A stretch of DNA of 62,767 bases from Ligilactobacillus ruminis DSM 20403 = NBRC 102161 (GCF_900113455.1 NZ_FOPI01000013.1:1-62767); one strand, 5' to 3'; positions 9,057 through 20,566 are shown, counted from the first letter of the stretch. The notes: generated by a model not told the origin, from the sequence alone. Program-made: numbers and translations.

Positions 9057-11891
9057 TTATTCATAATGACCTCTTTCAATGACTTCTTTCAAATACTTTC
9101 CGGTATAGCTGTGTTCGTTTCGACAAAGTTCTTCCGGCGTTCCGCATCCGATGATCGTCCCGCCGCCTTCACCGCCTTCCGGACCCAGATCAATCAGATG
9201 ATCCGCTGATTTGATGACGTCAAGGTTGTGTTCGATCACGAGCACGGTATTTCCCTTGTCAACCAGACGTTGCAAGACCTCAAGCAAACGCTTGATGTCA
9301 TCGGTATGCAGTCCCGTCGTAGGTTCGTCCAAAATATAAAACGTTTTGCCGTTTGACTTTCGATGCAATTCGCTTGCCAGCTTCATTCTTTGAGCCTCGC
9401 CACCGGAAAGCGTCGTTGCCGGCTGTCCCAGCGTCACGTAACCTAATCCGACGTCTGCAATCGTCTGCAGCTTGCGTTTGATTTTTGGAATTGCAGCAAA
9501 AAACTCTAGCGCCTCTTCAACGGTCATGTTCAAAACTTCTGAAATATTCTTTCCCTTGTACTCTATTTCAAGCGTTTCCGAATTGTACCTCGCACCGTGA
9601 CAAACTTCACAAGGAACGTAAACATCCGGCAAAAAGTTCATCTCGATCTTGATAATGCCGTCGCCCTTGCAAGATTCGCAGCGACCGCCTTTGACGTTAA
9701 AGCTGAATCGACCCTTGCCGTATCCTCTGACTTTTGCCTGATTCGTCTTCGCAAAAAGATCGCGAACGTCATCAAATACGCCGGTATATGTCGCAGGATT
9801 GCTGCGCGGCGTTCGCCCGATCGGACTTTGGTCGATGCAGATTACTTTTTCAAGATATTCGGTCCCGATGAGCTTCTTGAATCTGCCGGGCTTTTCCGTG
9901 CTGTGGTTAAGCTTTGCTGCCAATGCTTTCTTTAAAATCATATTGACGAGCGTCGATTTGCCGGATCCTGAAACACCGGTAACCGCAATAAATTTCCCGA
10001 GCGGAAAGCTGACGTCGATATTTTTCAAATTGTTCTCGCATGCGCCAAAAAGTTCAAGCACGTGGCCGTTTCCCTTGCGACGCTCTTTTGGAATCGGAAC
10101 ATATTTTTTGCCAGACAAATACTGTCCAGTCAATGACTTGGCAGAACGAGCCACCTGTTTGGGCGTACCGCTTGCCATGACTTTTCCGCCGTGACTTCCG
10201 GCACCAGGTCCGATATCGATCAGGTAATCAGCTGCCCTCATCGTATCTTCGTCATGTTCGACAACGATCAAAGTGTTGCCGAGATCGCGCATTTTTTTCA
10301 ACGAATCAATCAGTCTGTCGTTATCTCGCTGGTGCAGCCCGATTGACGGTTCGTCCAAAATATACAAGACGCCGGACAAATTTGAGCCAATCTGGGTCGC
10401 AAGTCTGATTCGCTGCGCTTCACCGCCTGAAAGCGTACGTGCGGAACGGCTGAGCGTCAAATATGCCAGCCCGACGTTGACCAAAAAACTCAATCGATCG
10501 CAGATTTCTTTTAAAATAGGTTTTGCGATCTGCTCTTTTTGTTCAGAAAACGTCAATCCTTTGAAAAACGGCAAGGCATCTCCAATCGACATTTCGGAAA
10601 CTTCACCAATGTTTTTCCCGTCGATTTTGACCGCAAGCGCACGTTCGTTCAATCGATATCCGTGACACGTGCTGCACGTCAGACTTGTCATGTACTTTCG
10701 CATCACGTCGCGCGTAAAATCGCTGTTCGTTTCACGATAGCGCCGCTCGACGTTGTTGATTACGCCTTCAAATACAGTGTCGACGTCTCTGACTCCGCCA
10801 AAGTCGTTTTCATGATGAAAATGAAATTCCTTGTCGCCGGAACCGTACAGAATGAGATTCTTAGCCTTTTTGGAAAGATCTTTAAAGGGCGTATCCATGT
10901 CAACTCCAAAAGCTTGGCACGCTTGTTCCAAAAGATTCGGATAATACTGCGAGCTGATTGGATTCCATGGTGCGATGGCTCCTTCATGAAGCGTCTTTGT
11001 CTGATCAGGAACAACCAAATCCATGTCAACCTCAAGTTTGGCGCCTAACCCGTCACATTCAGGACACGCACCGAACGGAGCATTGAACGAAAAAAGACGC
11101 GGCTCAAGTTCGCCAATCGTAAAGCCGCAGTATGGGCAGGCAAAGCTTTCCGAAAATTGAATCGTTTCTTGACCGACAATTTCTGCCGTTGCATATCCGT
11201 CGGAAAGACGCAAGGCTGCTTCAAACGAATCAAACAGGCGCGTTCTGATGCCATCCTTGACAACGATACGATCGACAACGACTGAAATATCGTGCTTCTT
11301 ATTTTTATCAAGTTCAATTTCATCGTCAACTTCATGGGCTTTTCCATCAATCATCAGACGAATGAATCCTTCATGCTTGATTTTTTCAAGCATTTTTTTG
11401 TGCTTCCCCTTCTTTCCGCGAACAACCGGCGCCAAAATAATGACTTTGGTTCTTTCCGGAAATTTCAAAATGCGATCAACCATCTGTTCAGGAGACTGAC
11501 TCGTAATCTCGCTGCCGTCGTTCGGACAAATCGGGGTTCCGACACGTGCCCACAAAAGTCGCAGATAATCATTGATTTCAGTGACGGTTCCGACGGTTGA
11601 ACGCGGATTTTTCGAAGTCGTCTTCTGGTCAATCGAAATTGCGGGGGACAACCCTTCGATCGAATCAACGTCCGGCTTATCCATCTGTCCTAAAAATTGC
11701 CTGGCATAAGAAGAGAGACTTTCAACATACCTTCTTTGCCCTTCAGCATAAAGCGTATCGAATGCAAGCGAACTTTTGCCTGATCCCGAAAGTCCCGTCA
11801 CGACGACAAGTTTGTCTCTTGGAATTTCGACGTCGACGTTTTTTAAATTATGTTCCCTTGCGCCATGAATGATAATTTTGTCAACACCCAA
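9057..11891 (-). CDS. uvrA: Excinuclease ABC subunit A
   Basis: DNA-damage sensor of nucleotide excision repair. The 944-residue protein has two ATPase halves with Walker A loops GLSGSGKSS (33-41) and GVSGSGKST, paired ABC signatures (LSGGEAQR twice) and zinc-finger cysteines (CPYCGF...CPEC; CESCKG...CEVCHG). The start is TTG after AGAGGAAAAAAG. It follows uvrB by 15 bases, so it is co-transcribed from the SOS-type promoter upstream of uvrB. Confidence 0.96.
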   Translation of the reverse strand: MGVDKIIIHGAREHNLKNVDVEIPRDKLVVVTGLSGSGKSSLAFDTLYAEGQRRYVESLSSYARQFLGQMDKPDVDSIEGLSPAISIDQKTTSKNPRSTVGTVTEINDYLRLLWARVGTPICPNDGSEITSQSPEQMVDRILKFPERTKVIILAPVVRGKKGKHKKMLEKIKHEGFIRLMIDGKAHEVDDEIELDKNKKHDISVVVDRIVVKDGIRTRLFDSFEAALRLSDGYATAEIVGQETIQFSESFACPYCGFTIGELEPRLFSFNAPFGACPECDGLGAKLEVDMDLVVPDQTKTLHEGAIAPWNPISSQYYPNLLEQACQAFGVDMDTPFKDLSKKAKNLILYGSGDKEFHFHHENDFGGVRDVDTVFEGVINNVERRYRETNSDFTRDVMRKYMTSLTCSTCHGYRLNERALAVKIDGKNIGEVSEMSIGDALPFFKGLTFSEQKEQIAKPILKEICDRLSFLVNVGLAYLTLSRSARTLSGGEAQRIRLATQIGSNLSGVLYILDEPSIGLHQRDNDRLIDSLKKMRDLGNTLIVVEHDEDTMRAADYLIDIGPGAGSHGGKVMASGTPKQVARSAKSLTGQYLSGKKYVPIPKERRKGNGHVLELFGACENNLKNIDVSFPLGKFIAVTGVSGSGKSTLVNMILKKALAAKLNHSTEKPGRFKKLIGTEYLEKVICIDQSPIGRTPRSNPATYTGVFDDVRDLFAKTNQAKVRGYGKGRFSFNVKGGRCESCKGDGIIKIEMNFLPDVYVPCEVCHGARYNSETLEIEYKGKNISEVLNMTVEEALEFFAAIPKIKRKLQTIADVGLGYVTLGQPATTLSGGEAQRMKLASELHRKSNGKTFYILDEPTTGLHTDDIKRLLEVLQRLVDKGNTVLVIEHNLDVIKSADHLIDLGPEGGEGGGTIIGCGTPEELCRNEHSYTGKYLKEVIERGHYE

Positions 11892-11906
11892 CTTTTTTCC
11901 TCTTTT

Positions 11907-13904
11907 CTATTCAATTTCCGCCTTAAGTTCAAGAACCGTGTCTCGCAAACGTGCAGCTTCTTCAAAATCAAGCTTTTTGGCTGCTTCTCTCATCTGTTCT
12001 TCCAACCCTGAAATCATCTCTTGTTGGTCTTTTTGGCTCAAATCGTTGAAATCAAAGTCTTCCGTTTTCTTTTTAGACTTCTTGGAAACTTTATCTCCAT
12101 ATGAAATTGCAGCACGAATTTCTTTTTTGATTGTCTGCGGAACGATCCCGCGTTCTTGATTATACCTCATCTGAATCTCGCGACGACGCCTGGTTTCGTC
12201 AATCGCAGCTTTCATTGATTCGGTCACTTCGTCAGCATACATGATCACGTGTCCGTTGGCATTTCTGGCAGCACGTCCGATTGTTTGAATCAAGGAACGC
12301 TCATTTCTAAGGAATCCTTCCTTATCGGCATCAAGAATTGCTACCAACGAGACTTCAGGAACGTCGATTCCTTCGCGAAGCAGGTTGATTCCGACCAAAA
12401 CGTCAAATTTGCCAAGACGCAGATCTCGAACGATTCTTGTTCGCTCAAGCGTTTTGATATCAGAATGCAGATATTTGACCTTTATGCCGAGTTCTTTCAG
12501 ATAATCTGTCAAATCTTCGGCCATCTTTTTCGTCAGAGTCGTCACGAAGACTCGCTCGTTTTTCTCCGTACGCTTATTGATTTCACCGACAAGGTCATCC
12601 ATCTGTCCCATGATCGGTCTGACTTCGATTTCAGGATCAAGGAGTCCGGTCGGTCGAATTATCTGTTGAACGATGTGGTCGGTCTGTTTCTTTTCGTAAT
12701 CTCCTGGAGTTGCCGACATATAAATAATTTGATTCGTCAGCTTTTCAAATTCTTCAAGCTTCAACGGACGATTGTCAAGTGCGCTTTTAAGTCTGAACCC
12801 ATAATCGACCAGCATTTGCTTGCGAGCCTGGTCACCGTTATACATCCCCCTGACCTGCGGCATCGTCACATGCGATTCATCGACAACGAGCAAGAAATCT
12901 TTCGGAAAGAAGTCAAGCAGCGTAAACGGTCTGTTCATCTGACGATTATCCATATATTTTGAATAATTCTCGATTCCTGAACAATAGCCCATTTCACGCA
13001 TCATTTCGATGTCATACGTCGTTCTTTGCTCAAGGCGCTGGGCTTCAAGAAGCTTGCCTTGCGCGCGCAGTTCCTCAAGTCGTTCTTTCAGCTCTTTTTC
13101 GATTCCTTCCAATGCTTGTTTCATTCGATCGTCATTTGTCAAAAAGTGCGTTGCCGGAAAAATCGTCACCTTATCCGTATTGGTGATAATTTCACCGGTC
13201 AGTGGATTAAATTCGCAGATTCGATCAATGTCGTCTCCAAAAAACTCGATTCTGAGCGCTGATGAATCGCTTGACGCCGGAAAAATATCGACCACGTCAC
13301 CACGAACGCGGAAACGACCGCGCTGAAAATCAATGTCGTTTCGCTCGAACTGGATTTCAACCAATTCCCTGAGCAGGCGATCGCGGCCATACTCCTGATC
13401 AACGTGCAAAGAAAGCGCCTGTTGCTGATATTCGCTTGGATCGCCCAATCCGAAAATGCACGAGACCGAAGCCACGACAATGACGTCGTTTCGTTCAAGC
13501 AACGCGCTTGTCGCAGCGTGTCTTAGCTTATCGATCTCATCATTGATGCTGGAATCTTTTTCGATGTAGGTATCGCTCGAAGGAACATAGGCTTCAGGCT
13601 GATAATAGTCGTAATATGATACGAAATATTCGACCGCGTTATTTGGAAAAAACTCTTTGAATTCGCCATAAAGCTGACCTGCCAAAGTTTTGTTATGTGC
13701 CAAAACCAAGGTCGGCTTATTCACGTTTGCAATGACGTTTGAAATCGTAAACGTTTTGCCGGTTCCGGTCGCGCCCAATAAAATTTGCGCATGTTCCCCG
13801 GCTTTGATTCCGGCAGTAAGTTCAGCAATTGCCTCTGGCTGATCACCAGTTGGTTTGTAAGACGAGCATAATTCAAAATTTCGATCAGGTTGTCGTTCAA
13901 TCAC
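11907..13904 (-). CDS. uvrB: Excinuclease ABC subunit B
   Basis: Helicase-like subunit that verifies damage and loads UvrC. Walker A ([10 protein letters not shown]), the beta-hairpin region ([12 protein letters not shown]), helicase motifs through QTIGRAARN and a C-terminal UVR domain ([20 protein letters not shown]) are all present. The start is placed at GTG 13904, with GGGGG nine bases upstream, giving 665 residues, the usual family length; the frame stays open a further 23 codons upstream but that extension is not conserved in the family. Confidence 0.95.
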   Translation of the reverse strand: MIERQPDRNFELCSSYKPTGDQPEAIAELTAGIKAGEHAQILLGATGTGKTFTISNVIANVNKPTLVLAHNKTLAGQLYGEFKEFFPNNAVEYFVSYYDYYQPEAYVPSSDTYIEKDSSINDEIDKLRHAATSALLERNDVIVVASVSCIFGLGDPSEYQQQALSLHVDQEYGRDRLLRELVEIQFERNDIDFQRGRFRVRGDVVDIFPASSDSSALRIEFFGDDIDRICEFNPLTGEIITNTDKVTIFPATHFLTNDDRMKQALEGIEKELKERLEELRAQGKLLEAQRLEQRTTYDIEMMREMGYCSGIENYSKYMDNRQMNRPFTLLDFFPKDFLLVVDESHVTMPQVRGMYNGDQARKQMLVDYGFRLKSALDNRPLKLEEFEKLTNQIIYMSATPGDYEKKQTDHIVQQIIRPTGLLDPEIEVRPIMGQMDDLVGEINKRTEKNERVFVTTLTKKMAEDLTDYLKELGIKVKYLHSDIKTLERTRIVRDLRLGKFDVLVGINLLREGIDVPEVSLVAILDADKEGFLRNERSLIQTIGRAARNANGHVIMYADEVTESMKAAIDETRRRREIQMRYNQERGIVPQTIKKEIRAAISYGDKVSKKSKKKTEDFDFNDLSQKDQQEMISGLEEQMREAAKKLDFEEAARLRDTVLELKAEIE

Positions 13905-13944
13905 AAAAAATCGCCCCCATGTTCCATAAAACAAATCTAGAAAT

Positions 13945-13973
13945 ATTGTATCACTTCGAACAAAGTTTCGCAA
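13945..13973 (-). promoter_or_regulatory. uvrB promoter with LexA (SOS) box
   Basis: TTGCGA (13968-13973), a 17-base spacer and TACAAT (13945-13950) form the promoter. A LexA/DinR-type box CGAAACTTTGTTCG (13957-13970; one mismatch to CGAAC-N4-GTTCG) overlaps its -35 side, so LexA would block the uvrBA operon until DNA damage. Confidence 0.7.
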
Positions 13974-13986
13974 AAATAATGATTAA

Positions 13987-14021
13987 AAAAAGATCTTCGC
14001 CCTCATCCGGTGAAGATCTTT
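13987..14021 (-). terminator. Terminator after pgcA
   Basis: On the minus strand AAAGATCTTC and GAAGATCTTT pair perfectly around a 13-base loop, followed by a T run. Confidence 0.85.
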
Positions 14022-14030
14022 GCTGTCTTT

Positions 14031-15755
14031 TTAATCCACGTACGCTTGAATTGCTTCTTCAAATTTAGCAACGTTTGCCTTGGAATTTTCAACCGAATCG
14101 CCTTGCGTTCCGATATAGAACTTGATCTTAGGCTCGGTTCCCGAAGGACGAACGGCAATCCACGTGCCGTCTTCCAGGATATACTTCAAAACGTTTGAGC
14201 TCGGAAGATTCATCTTCTCTTCTTTTCCGTCGGCAAAGCTCTTTTTGCCAGTTGCAAAATCTTCTGCACAAACGACTTTAACGCCCGCAAACTCAGCCGG
14301 AGCCTCGTCACGAAGCTTAGCCATCAAATTCTTGATCTGCTGTGCGCCTTCAACGCCGTCAAACGTAAGTGCCGTTGTCTTTTCAGCAAAGTATCCGTAC
14401 TTTTCGAAGAGTTCCTGCAGACCGTCATAAAGGTTTTTGCCTTGCTTGCGGTAATATGCGGCAACTTCCGCAAGGAGCACCAATGATTGGATAGCATCCT
14501 TGTCACGCACGAACGGACGAACAAGGTAGCCGTAGCTTTCTTCAAAGCCCATCATAAACGTGTGCTCGTTCGTTTCTTCAAAATGCTGAATCTGTTCGGC
14601 AATGAACTTGAATCCAGTCAAAACGTTGACCGTATCGCATCCAAAGTCCTTGGCAATCTTAGCCGCAAATTCGCTTGAAACGATCGACTTGACCAATGCA
14701 CCGTTTTCAGGCAGCGTCCCTGCATTTTTGCGTGCGGTCAAAATATAGTTGAGCATGATCGCAGCAATCTGATTTCCCGTCAAAAGCTTATAATCTCCAT
14801 CCGGCTGACGAACAGCGGCACCCAAACGATCAGCGTCCGGATCGACGGCAATCAGCAAATCAGCATCGTCTCGCTTGCCAAGCTTGATTGCAAGGTCGAA
14901 TGCTTCGGGAAATTCAGGATTGGGATGTTCCACGGTTGAAAAATCAGCATCCGGAGTCGCTTGTTCGGGAACCATCGTGAAATCTTCAAAACCAGCTTGA
15001 CGCAAAGCCTTTTCGCCAAGCATTGCGCCCGTACCGTGAAGCGGAGTGAAAATCAGCTTCATCGTCTTGCCTTCTTCTGCAACAAGTTCCGGATCAACCG
15101 TTACTTTTTTGACTTCAGCCAAATACTCCTTGTCGATTTCAGAACCGATGACTTTCAGCGTGCCGTCATTGATCAAAGCATCCTTGTCAGCTGCTTCAAC
15201 TGCAAAAATATCATCGACTTCACGAATGTACTTCGTAATCAGGTCTGATTCTTTTGGGGGCATTTGAGCACCGTCTTCGCCATAAATCTTATAGCCGTTA
15301 TATTGTTTAGGATTATGGCTTGCGGTAATCATGATCCCGGCATAAGCGTGCAAATGACGCACCGTAAACGAAAGTTCGGGCGTCGGACGCAGGCTTTCAA
15401 AAACAAAGCTCGGGATGCCATGAGCCCCCAAAACACGTGCCGATTCAAATGCAAATTCCTGAGACTTATGACGAGAATCATAACTGATGGCAACGCCGCG
15501 ACGCTTTGTTTCTTCGTCAAGAGTATCCATCAATGACGCAAGACCTTCAGTTGCCTGACGAACCGTGTAAACATTCATTCGATTGATGCCGACTCCGATT
15601 ACGCCGCGCATCCCCGCCGTTCCGAATTCCATCGGAGCATAAAAAGCATCTTCCAAAGCTTCATCGTTTCCTTCAAGCTTTGCAAGCTCATCTTTTAAAT
15701 CAGGTTCAAGTTCCCGATAGTTTTTCCAAGCGTTATAAGTTTCTTTCCAACTCAT
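14031..15755 (-). CDS. pgcA: Phospho-sugar mutase (alpha-phosphoglucomutase)
   Basis: Interconverts glucose-6-phosphate and glucose-1-phosphate, feeding UDP-glucose for cell-wall and exopolysaccharide synthesis. The 574-residue protein contains the catalytic phosphoserine loop TASHNPKQYNGYK, the metal loop DPDADRLG, the sugar-binding GFEESYG and the C-terminal phosphate loop RPSGTEPKIK. The start is MSWKETYN at 15755, with AGGGGTGAT upstream; the frame remains open 17 codons further but without a ribosome site. Monocistronic. Confidence 0.93.
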   Translation of the reverse strand: MSWKETYNAWKNYRELEPDLKDELAKLEGNDEALEDAFYAPMEFGTAGMRGVIGVGINRMNVYTVRQATEGLASLMDTLDEETKRRGVAISYDSRHKSQEFAFESARVLGAHGIPSFVFESLRPTPELSFTVRHLHAYAGIMITASHNPKQYNGYKIYGEDGAQMPPKESDLITKYIREVDDIFAVEAADKDALINDGTLKVIGSEIDKEYLAEVKKVTVDPELVAEEGKTMKLIFTPLHGTGAMLGEKALRQAGFEDFTMVPEQATPDADFSTVEHPNPEFPEAFDLAIKLGKRDDADLLIAVDPDADRLGAAVRQPDGDYKLLTGNQIAAIMLNYILTARKNAGTLPENGALVKSIVSSEFAAKIAKDFGCDTVNVLTGFKFIAEQIQHFEETNEHTFMMGFEESYGYLVRPFVRDKDAIQSLVLLAEVAAYYRKQGKNLYDGLQELFEKYGYFAEKTTALTFDGVEGAQQIKNLMAKLRDEAPAEFAGVKVVCAEDFATGKKSFADGKEEKMNLPSSNVLKYILEDGTWIAVRPSGTEPKIKFYIGTQGDSVENSKANVAKFEEAIQAYVD

Positions 15756-15835
15756 AAAATCACCCCTAATTAATAGCTTCAACTTCAGTATACTATATTC
15801 TAACACAAGACACGTGCAATTTGATTGATTTACTT

Positions 15836-15875
15836 AAAATTTTACTTAAAGTATTATGTAATTAAGTAAAATTTT
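15836..15875. repeat. AT-rich 14-bp perfect inverted repeat over the lgt stop codon
   Basis: AAAATTTTACTTAA and its exact complement are separated by 12 bases and overlap the TAA of lgt. It may act as a weak terminator or mRNA 3' stabiliser; there is little G+C in the stem. Confidence 0.6.
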
Positions 15876-16710
15876 CATAATCAACGTTCCCCTCAAGATA
15901 CCACGGATTGTTCGGATGCCAATATCTTCGATACAAAATCAAACCAATGCCAAAAAAGAACAAGAAGACGGACAACCACTGCGAAACTCGCAACGGACCA
16001 AGCATCAGACTGTCAGTCCGCATTCCTTCGATAAAGAAACGTCCAAACGAATACCAAATGACATAGCTCAAAACAACTTCGCCGCGTTTGAACAAATGAT
16101 TCTTGTGCCTGAACCACATCAGTATGCCAAACCCCAGGATATCCCAGATCGATTCATACAAAAACGTCGGCTGATAGTAAATGCCGTCAATCTTCATCTG
16201 ATTAATGATAAAATCCGGTAGGCACAATCGTTCTAAAAACGCTCTTGTCGTCTGAACGCCATGCGCTTCCTGATTGACAAAATTCCCCCAACGACCGATT
16301 CCTTGAGCCATGATGACGGTTGGAGCCATAACGTCCATAAAAAGCCACGGTGAAAGCTTTTTCACCCGGCAGAAAATAATCAGCGTCAAAACTGCTCCGA
16401 TCAACCCGCCATAAATGGCAATGCCTCCGTCCCAGATGCGAATAATTTCAGCAGGATTTGAAGCATAGTAGTTCCATTCAAAAACAACGTAATAGATTCT
16501 GGCGCAGATAATCGCAACCGGAAGTGCCACAATCAAAAAATCATAAAAATTATCTTCATGAATGCCTCTTCTTTCGCCTTCCCTGATTGACAAATACAGA
16601 GCAAGCAAGACCGCCATGCCGATGATGACGCCATACCAGTGAACCGCAATCGGTCCAAGTTTCAATGCGATCGGATCGATCTCACCAAAAAAAAGTCCCA
16701 ATTCTTTCAT
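15862..16710 (-). CDS. lgt: Prolipoprotein diacylglyceryl transferase
   Basis: Membrane enzyme that transfers diacylglycerol from phosphatidylglycerol to the lipobox cysteine of prolipoproteins. The 282-residue sequence has multiple membrane helices, [12 protein letters not shown] and the Lgt signature [13 protein letters not shown]. The ATG at 16710 lies only one base after GGAGG; a TTG at 16701 is better spaced, so the product may be three residues shorter. hprK ends 11 bases upstream, making an hprK-lgt operon as in Bacillus. Confidence 0.94.
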   Translation of the reverse strand: MKELGLFFGEIDPIALKLGPIAVHWYGVIIGMAVLLALYLSIREGERRGIHEDNFYDFLIVALPVAIICARIYYVVFEWNYYASNPAEIIRIWDGGIAIYGGLIGAVLTLIIFCRVKKLSPWLFMDVMAPTVIMAQGIGRWGNFVNQEAHGVQTTRAFLERLCLPDFIINQMKIDGIYYQPTFLYESIWDILGFGILMWFRHKNHLFKRGEVVLSYVIWYSFGRFFIEGMRTDSLMLGPLRVSQWLSVFLFFFGIGLILYRRYWHPNNPWYLEGNVDYENFT

Positions 16711-16721
16711 TCCTCCATTCC

Positions 16722-17654
16722 CTAGTTGACCGAATTTTTCTGAATCAAGGCATTCAAATTGTCTTCAAACGCTTTTGTTGCGTCATATCCCATTGTCTTG
16801 GCTCTGAAATTCATTGCGGCAGCCTCAATGATGATTGCAAGGTTGCGCCCGACTTTCACCGGAATCGTAATCTTTGGAATCTCAACGTCAAAAATGCGAA
16901 CCTTTTGTTCACCGTTTCCAAGACGATCGAATTTCTTATCCTTATCCCAATTTTCGAGATGAATAATCAAAGAGATGTCGGTCTTGGAACGAACGGCTCC
17001 TGCTCCGAAAAGATTCATCACGTCAATGATGCCAACTCCGCGAATTTCAAGCATGTGCCTTAAAATTTCCGGTGCCTCTCCGACAAGCGTCTGCTCATCC
17101 TGTTGATAGACCTCGACACGATCGTCCGCAATCAAGCGATGTCCGCGCTTGATAAGATCCAAAGCCGTTTCTGATTTACCGACGCCTGAATCACCGGTAA
17201 TCAAAACACCCAAACTGTAAATATCGACCAACACGCCGTGCAAAGACTTTCTTTCAGCCAGCCGCCCGCCTAAATAGTCGGTCATCTTGGCCGAAAGGCG
17301 CGTCGTCGGAAGCTTGGAGCGCAAAATCGGGATACCGTGCTTTTCAGCTGCTTTTTCCATTTCAACAGGAATCGACAAGTACCTCGAAACGACGAAACAA
17401 GGCGTATTTTCTCCGCAAAGCTTATCCATGACTTCTAAACGCTCTTCAGGATCCATCTTGTGAGCATATGAGATTTCCGTCATTCCGAACAACTGAACGC
17501 GCTCTTGGGGATAATAATCAAAATATCCGGTTAATTCCAAACCTGGTCGCGAAATATCGTCAGTTGCTATTTTTCTGTCTTCAAGATGCTTATCTCCTGA
17601 ATAAACCGTCAATCCTACCGCATCAATAAGTTCTTTTACCGTTACGCTATCCAT
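16722..17654 (-). CDS. hprK: HPr kinase/phosphorylase
   Basis: Phosphorylates Ser46 of HPr in response to glycolytic intermediates and so drives CcpA-dependent catabolite repression. The 310-residue protein has the Walker A GDSGVGKS (154-161) and the HPrK signature [19 protein letters not shown] (203-221). AGGGG precedes the ATG. The cre-like boxes found elsewhere in the window (hpf, and weakly the oxidoreductase) are the kind of target this pathway controls. Confidence 0.96.
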   Translation of the reverse strand: MDSVTVKELIDAVGLTVYSGDKHLEDRKIATDDISRPGLELTGYFDYYPQERVQLFGMTEISYAHKMDPEERLEVMDKLCGENTPCFVVSRYLSIPVEMEKAAEKHGIPILRSKLPTTRLSAKMTDYLGGRLAERKSLHGVLVDIYSLGVLITGDSGVGKSETALDLIKRGHRLIADDRVEVYQQDEQTLVGEAPEILRHMLEIRGVGIIDVMNLFGAGAVRSKTDISLIIHLENWDKDKKFDRLGNGEQKVRIFDVEIPKITIPVKVGRNLAIIIEAAAMNFRAKTMGYDATKAFEDNLNALIQKNSVN

Positions 17655-17755
17655 GCAAAAACAACCCCTGTCATTTTCATTATCAAATTATAATTATATT
17701 ATCTGTGTCAATTGTACCATTTTCAAGCGCTTTCATCACCATCATTTCAGACTTT

Positions 17756-18097
17756 TTATGATAAATGATCCGTAATGATCAAATTTACGATGCTCAAAAC
17801 GATTGCAATCATAAACGCTGACGTAAAACTTGAAAATTGGAACAGGCCGCCCATCACGACAGAAGTCAGTTCCAACATCAGTCCGTTGATGATCAAATAG
17901 AAAATCCCCAGCGTCACGACCGTAATCGGCAAAGATAAAACAAGCAGAATCGGCTTGACCGACATATTAAGCAGTCCTAAAACGATTGCCGCTAAAAAAG
18001 CCGTCGGCACGTTTGCGACATGCAAAGCATCGGGAAAAAATCCTGCCGTTGCTAAAAATACCAATGCGTTTACCAGACATCGTTGCCAAAACCCCAT
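17756..18097 (-). CDS. YvlD-like small membrane protein (phage holin family IV)
   Basis: The 113-residue protein consists almost entirely of hydrophobic helices (about 1-22, 27-52, 57-80, 88-110) and matches the YvlD/DUF360 group, whose Bacillus member is in an envelope-stress operon with a PspC-domain protein. Its ATG shares a base with the preceding PspC stop, so the pair is translationally coupled. Last gene of the five-gene operon starting at 21700. Confidence 0.8.
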   Translation of the reverse strand: MGFWQRCLVNALVFLATAGFFPDALHVANVPTAFLAAIVLGLLNMSVKPILLVLSLPITVVTLGIFYLIINGLMLELTSVVMGGLFQFSSFTSAFMIAIVLSIVNLIITDHLS

Positions 18098-18453
18098 TAT
18101 TTGTCGTCCTTTCTTTTCTTAACGTCTCTTTCTTTGGCATCAGTCACAATTTTTCTCCCCTGTTCTTGCGACCGCTTGGATTGGTCACTTCCTGACCTGT
18201 TTTCTCCGCTGAACAGATCTTTTAACAACGTAAAAACGTCATTATACTGTTCTGGTTTCTTAGGCATCACGAGCGCCAAAATCAGATATGCCAAAATAAC
18301 CACGTAAACCATCGGCGGGAAAAATTCCGCAATCATTGCGATTGCCAGAAAAATTCCTCTGACGATCCACGGATTGACGTTGAAATATTCAGCAAAGCCT
18401 GTGCATACTCCGCAAATCAGGCCATGATTAGATCGATATAATTTTTTCTTCAC
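18097..18453 (-). CDS. PspC-domain envelope-stress protein
   Basis: The N-terminal half (residues 1-65) is a PspC domain: KLYRSNHGLICGVCTGFAEY, then NPWIVRGIF and a membrane helix. The C-terminal half is short, charged and lysine-rich. PspC proteins sense or transmit cytoplasmic-membrane stress. It overlaps the kinase gene by four bases (ATGA) and the YvlD-like gene by one, so all are co-translated. Confidence 0.85.
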   Translation of the reverse strand: MKKKLYRSNHGLICGVCTGFAEYFNVNPWIVRGIFLAIAMIAEFFPPMVYVVILAYLILALVMPKKPEQYNDVFTLLKDLFSGENRSGSDQSKRSQEQGRKIVTDAKERDVKKRKDDK

Positions 18454-19838
18454 TTCTCTACCTCGTTTACTTTGTTTTCACTGAACTCCGGCAACGTTAC
18501 CATGAACTCGGTCCAAGCATTAGGCACGCTCGTCACGTCAATCGTCCCCGAAAGAGAATCTACGTATTCTTTGACGATTGACAGACCAAGACCCGTTCCT
18601 TCCTGCGAACGTGATTTGTCGCCGCGATAAAATCTTTCAAAAATTCTTCCAAGATCTTCATGCTTGATGCCTTGACCGGTATCTTTAATCAAAAAGCACC
18701 ATTCATTTTCTAAAATCACGGCAGAAACTTCAATTGAACCGCCTTCTTTATTATAGCGTACTGCATTTTGCATGAGATTGGAAATAATGTGCTGCAGTTT
18801 CTTTTCATCGCAGACGATTTCGACATCAGGCGCTATTTTATCGATAAAACTGATTTTTTTCTCGCCAATCGCCGGCTCAAACTGTTGCACGATTCGCTCG
18901 ATAAATTTCCTGAGTTTGATTTTGACGAAAGTATCTCCCTTTGACGCATCAATTTTTGACAAAGACAAGATGTCATTGATCAAATCCGTAAGCTGTTTGC
19001 TTTGTTCAAGAATGATTTTGACAAATTCAGAGGCCGTTTCCTTATCGTCCAATGCGCCTTCAAGCAACGTTTCGCTAAACCCCCTGATTGCAGTAACCGG
19101 CGTTTTTAATTCATGCCCGACGTTTGCCACGAAATCTCGCTGCATCTGAGCAATGCGACGCTCGCTCGTGATGTCGTTAAACAGGCACATCACCGAATAA
19201 TGATGTCGCGACAAAGGAACATAGATTGCATGGACGTCATAATACTTGATTCCGCCTTCTGTTTGATCTTCCCAGATCATATGCTGATCTTCTTTTGTTT
19301 CATAAGCCTTTTGAGCCATGCTGACAAGTTTTGCATCATGAAACACGACATAAAAAGGTCTGCCCTTGGGCTTTGGAGGGAGAACCAAAATCTCTTCCAA
19401 AAGATGATTGTAAAGAGTAATTTCCTTGTTGCGATCAAAAACGACCACTCCTGAAGTCATTGATTCCATCAATGACAAGTAGTCTCTCGTTTGTTGCCTG
19501 AACAGCTTTAAAAACCGTTTGGAACTGCTTTGAACCGCATTGATTGCACGAGCAAGCTCGACATAATCATTCCCCCGTTCCAATAAAATATGGCTTGAAG
19601 GTTTTTGATTCGTAATTTCAATCAGCTTTTGCGTCAACATGTTCAACGTTTTTATGCGTTTGAAGCGCTGCACGATTTGAAATGCGCATTCAAGCAAAAA
19701 ACACCAGGCCAATGCTCCGAAAATTTTTTCTTTTGTCGTTAAATCTCCGTCTAAAAAAAATTTAATGAAAATTTCGTTGAATATTCCTGCAAAAAGACAT
19801 ATCAACGCATTATAGCCAAAAATCTTAGTTGCTTTCAT
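18450..19838 (-). CDS. PhoR-like sensor histidine kinase
   Basis: The 462-residue kinase has two N-terminal membrane helices (about 10-28 and 38-57) joined by a loop of roughly ten residues, a linker, a PAS-like domain (about 122-220), an H-box FVANVGHELKTP with H242, an N box (NLMQNAVRYN) and G boxes (DTGQGIK, GTGLGLSIV). It belongs with PhoR/PnpS/WalK-type kinases but lacks an extracellular sensor domain, so the cue is probably membrane-internal or cytoplasmic. It overlaps the regulator gene by four bases. Confidence 0.88.
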   Translation of the reverse strand: MKATKIFGYNALICLFAGIFNEIFIKFFLDGDLTTKEKIFGALAWCFLLECAFQIVQRFKRIKTLNMLTQKLIEITNQKPSSHILLERGNDYVELARAINAVQSSSKRFLKLFRQQTRDYLSLMESMTSGVVVFDRNKEITLYNHLLEEILVLPPKPKGRPFYVVFHDAKLVSMAQKAYETKEDQHMIWEDQTEGGIKYYDVHAIYVPLSRHHYSVMCLFNDITSERRIAQMQRDFVANVGHELKTPVTAIRGFSETLLEGALDDKETASEFVKIILEQSKQLTDLINDILSLSKIDASKGDTFVKIKLRKFIERIVQQFEPAIGEKKISFIDKIAPDVEIVCDEKKLQHIISNLMQNAVRYNKEGGSIEVSAVILENEWCFLIKDTGQGIKHEDLGRIFERFYRGDKSRSQEGTGLGLSIVKEYVDSLSGTIDVTSVPNAWTEFMVTLPEFSENKVNEVEK

Positions 19839-20554
19839 TTAGCATCACCGTTAAAACGATAACCGAATCCTCTAGCGGTCTGAATATAAACAGGGTGCTT
19901 CGGATCGTCTTCGAGCTTTTCTCTAAGATGGCTGACATGCATGTCGACCATGCGCGTCTGGCCAACGTAGTCGTAACCCCAGACACCGTTCAGAAGCTTT
20001 TCGCGACTGAGGACTCTTCCCGGACGCTTGACAAAATAGGCCAGTAATTCAAATTCTTTTGGCGTAAGCTTTACGCGTTCTCCGTTTCTTGTCACTGAAA
20101 CTTTGGCCAAATCAACGGTAAATCCGGCATATTCATAAAATTCCTTTTCGACCTTGGCCGGCTGACTTGCACCACCCTCATCTGATGATGACGTTATCCG
20201 GCGACTGATTGCTTTGATTCTTGCGATAACTTCTCTTGGAGAAAAAGGTTTCGTCAAATAGTCATCCGCTCCAAGTTCAAGTCCGATGATCTTATCATAC
20301 TCTTGATCACGAGCAGTTAAAATGATAATCGGTGTTTCGATTCGTTCCTGACGCAAACGTCTCGTTATTTCAATTCCGTCCATTCCGGGAAGCATCAGAT
20401 CGAGCAAAATAAAATCATATTTCCCGGTCACGGCCATATTATAAGCGCTGACGCCTTCAGAAACGGTGTCGACGCTATAGCCTGCCTTCTTCAAATTATA
20501 TTCTAACAGAGTCACGATCGCCTTTTCATCGTCAACGACCAAAATTTTTTTCAA
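19835..20554 (-). CDS. PhoP-like response regulator
   Basis: OmpR-family regulator of 239 residues: receiver domain with acidic pocket D8-D9, phospho-acceptor D52 (LLDLMLPGMDG) and K in TKPFSP; winged-helix DNA-binding domain about 140-235 (LTPKEFELL, VWGYDY, GYRF). The start is TTG after AGAGGTG. The cognate kinase overlaps its end. Called PhoP-like on sequence; the real signal cannot be read from DNA. Confidence 0.9.
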   Translation of the reverse strand: MKKILVVDDEKAIVTLLEYNLKKAGYSVDTVSEGVSAYNMAVTGKYDFILLDLMLPGMDGIEITRRLRQERIETPIIILTARDQEYDKIIGLELGADDYLTKPFSPREVIARIKAISRRITSSSDEGGASQPAKVEKEFYEYAGFTVDLAKVSVTRNGERVKLTPKEFELLAYFVKRPGRVLSREKLLNGVWGYDYVGQTRMVDMHVSHLREKLEDDPKHPVYIQTARGFGYRFNGDAK

Positions 20555-20566
20555 AAAAAAACACCT

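Noticed and set aside
12249-12962. A 237-codon open frame antisense to uvrB
   Set aside because: It lies fully within uvrB, has no ribosome site or recognisable motif, and its existence follows from the codon bias of the opposite strand. The same applies to long antisense frames over uvrA (10539-11048), secA (27177-27689), aconitase (47809-48429) and the helicase (59692-60393).
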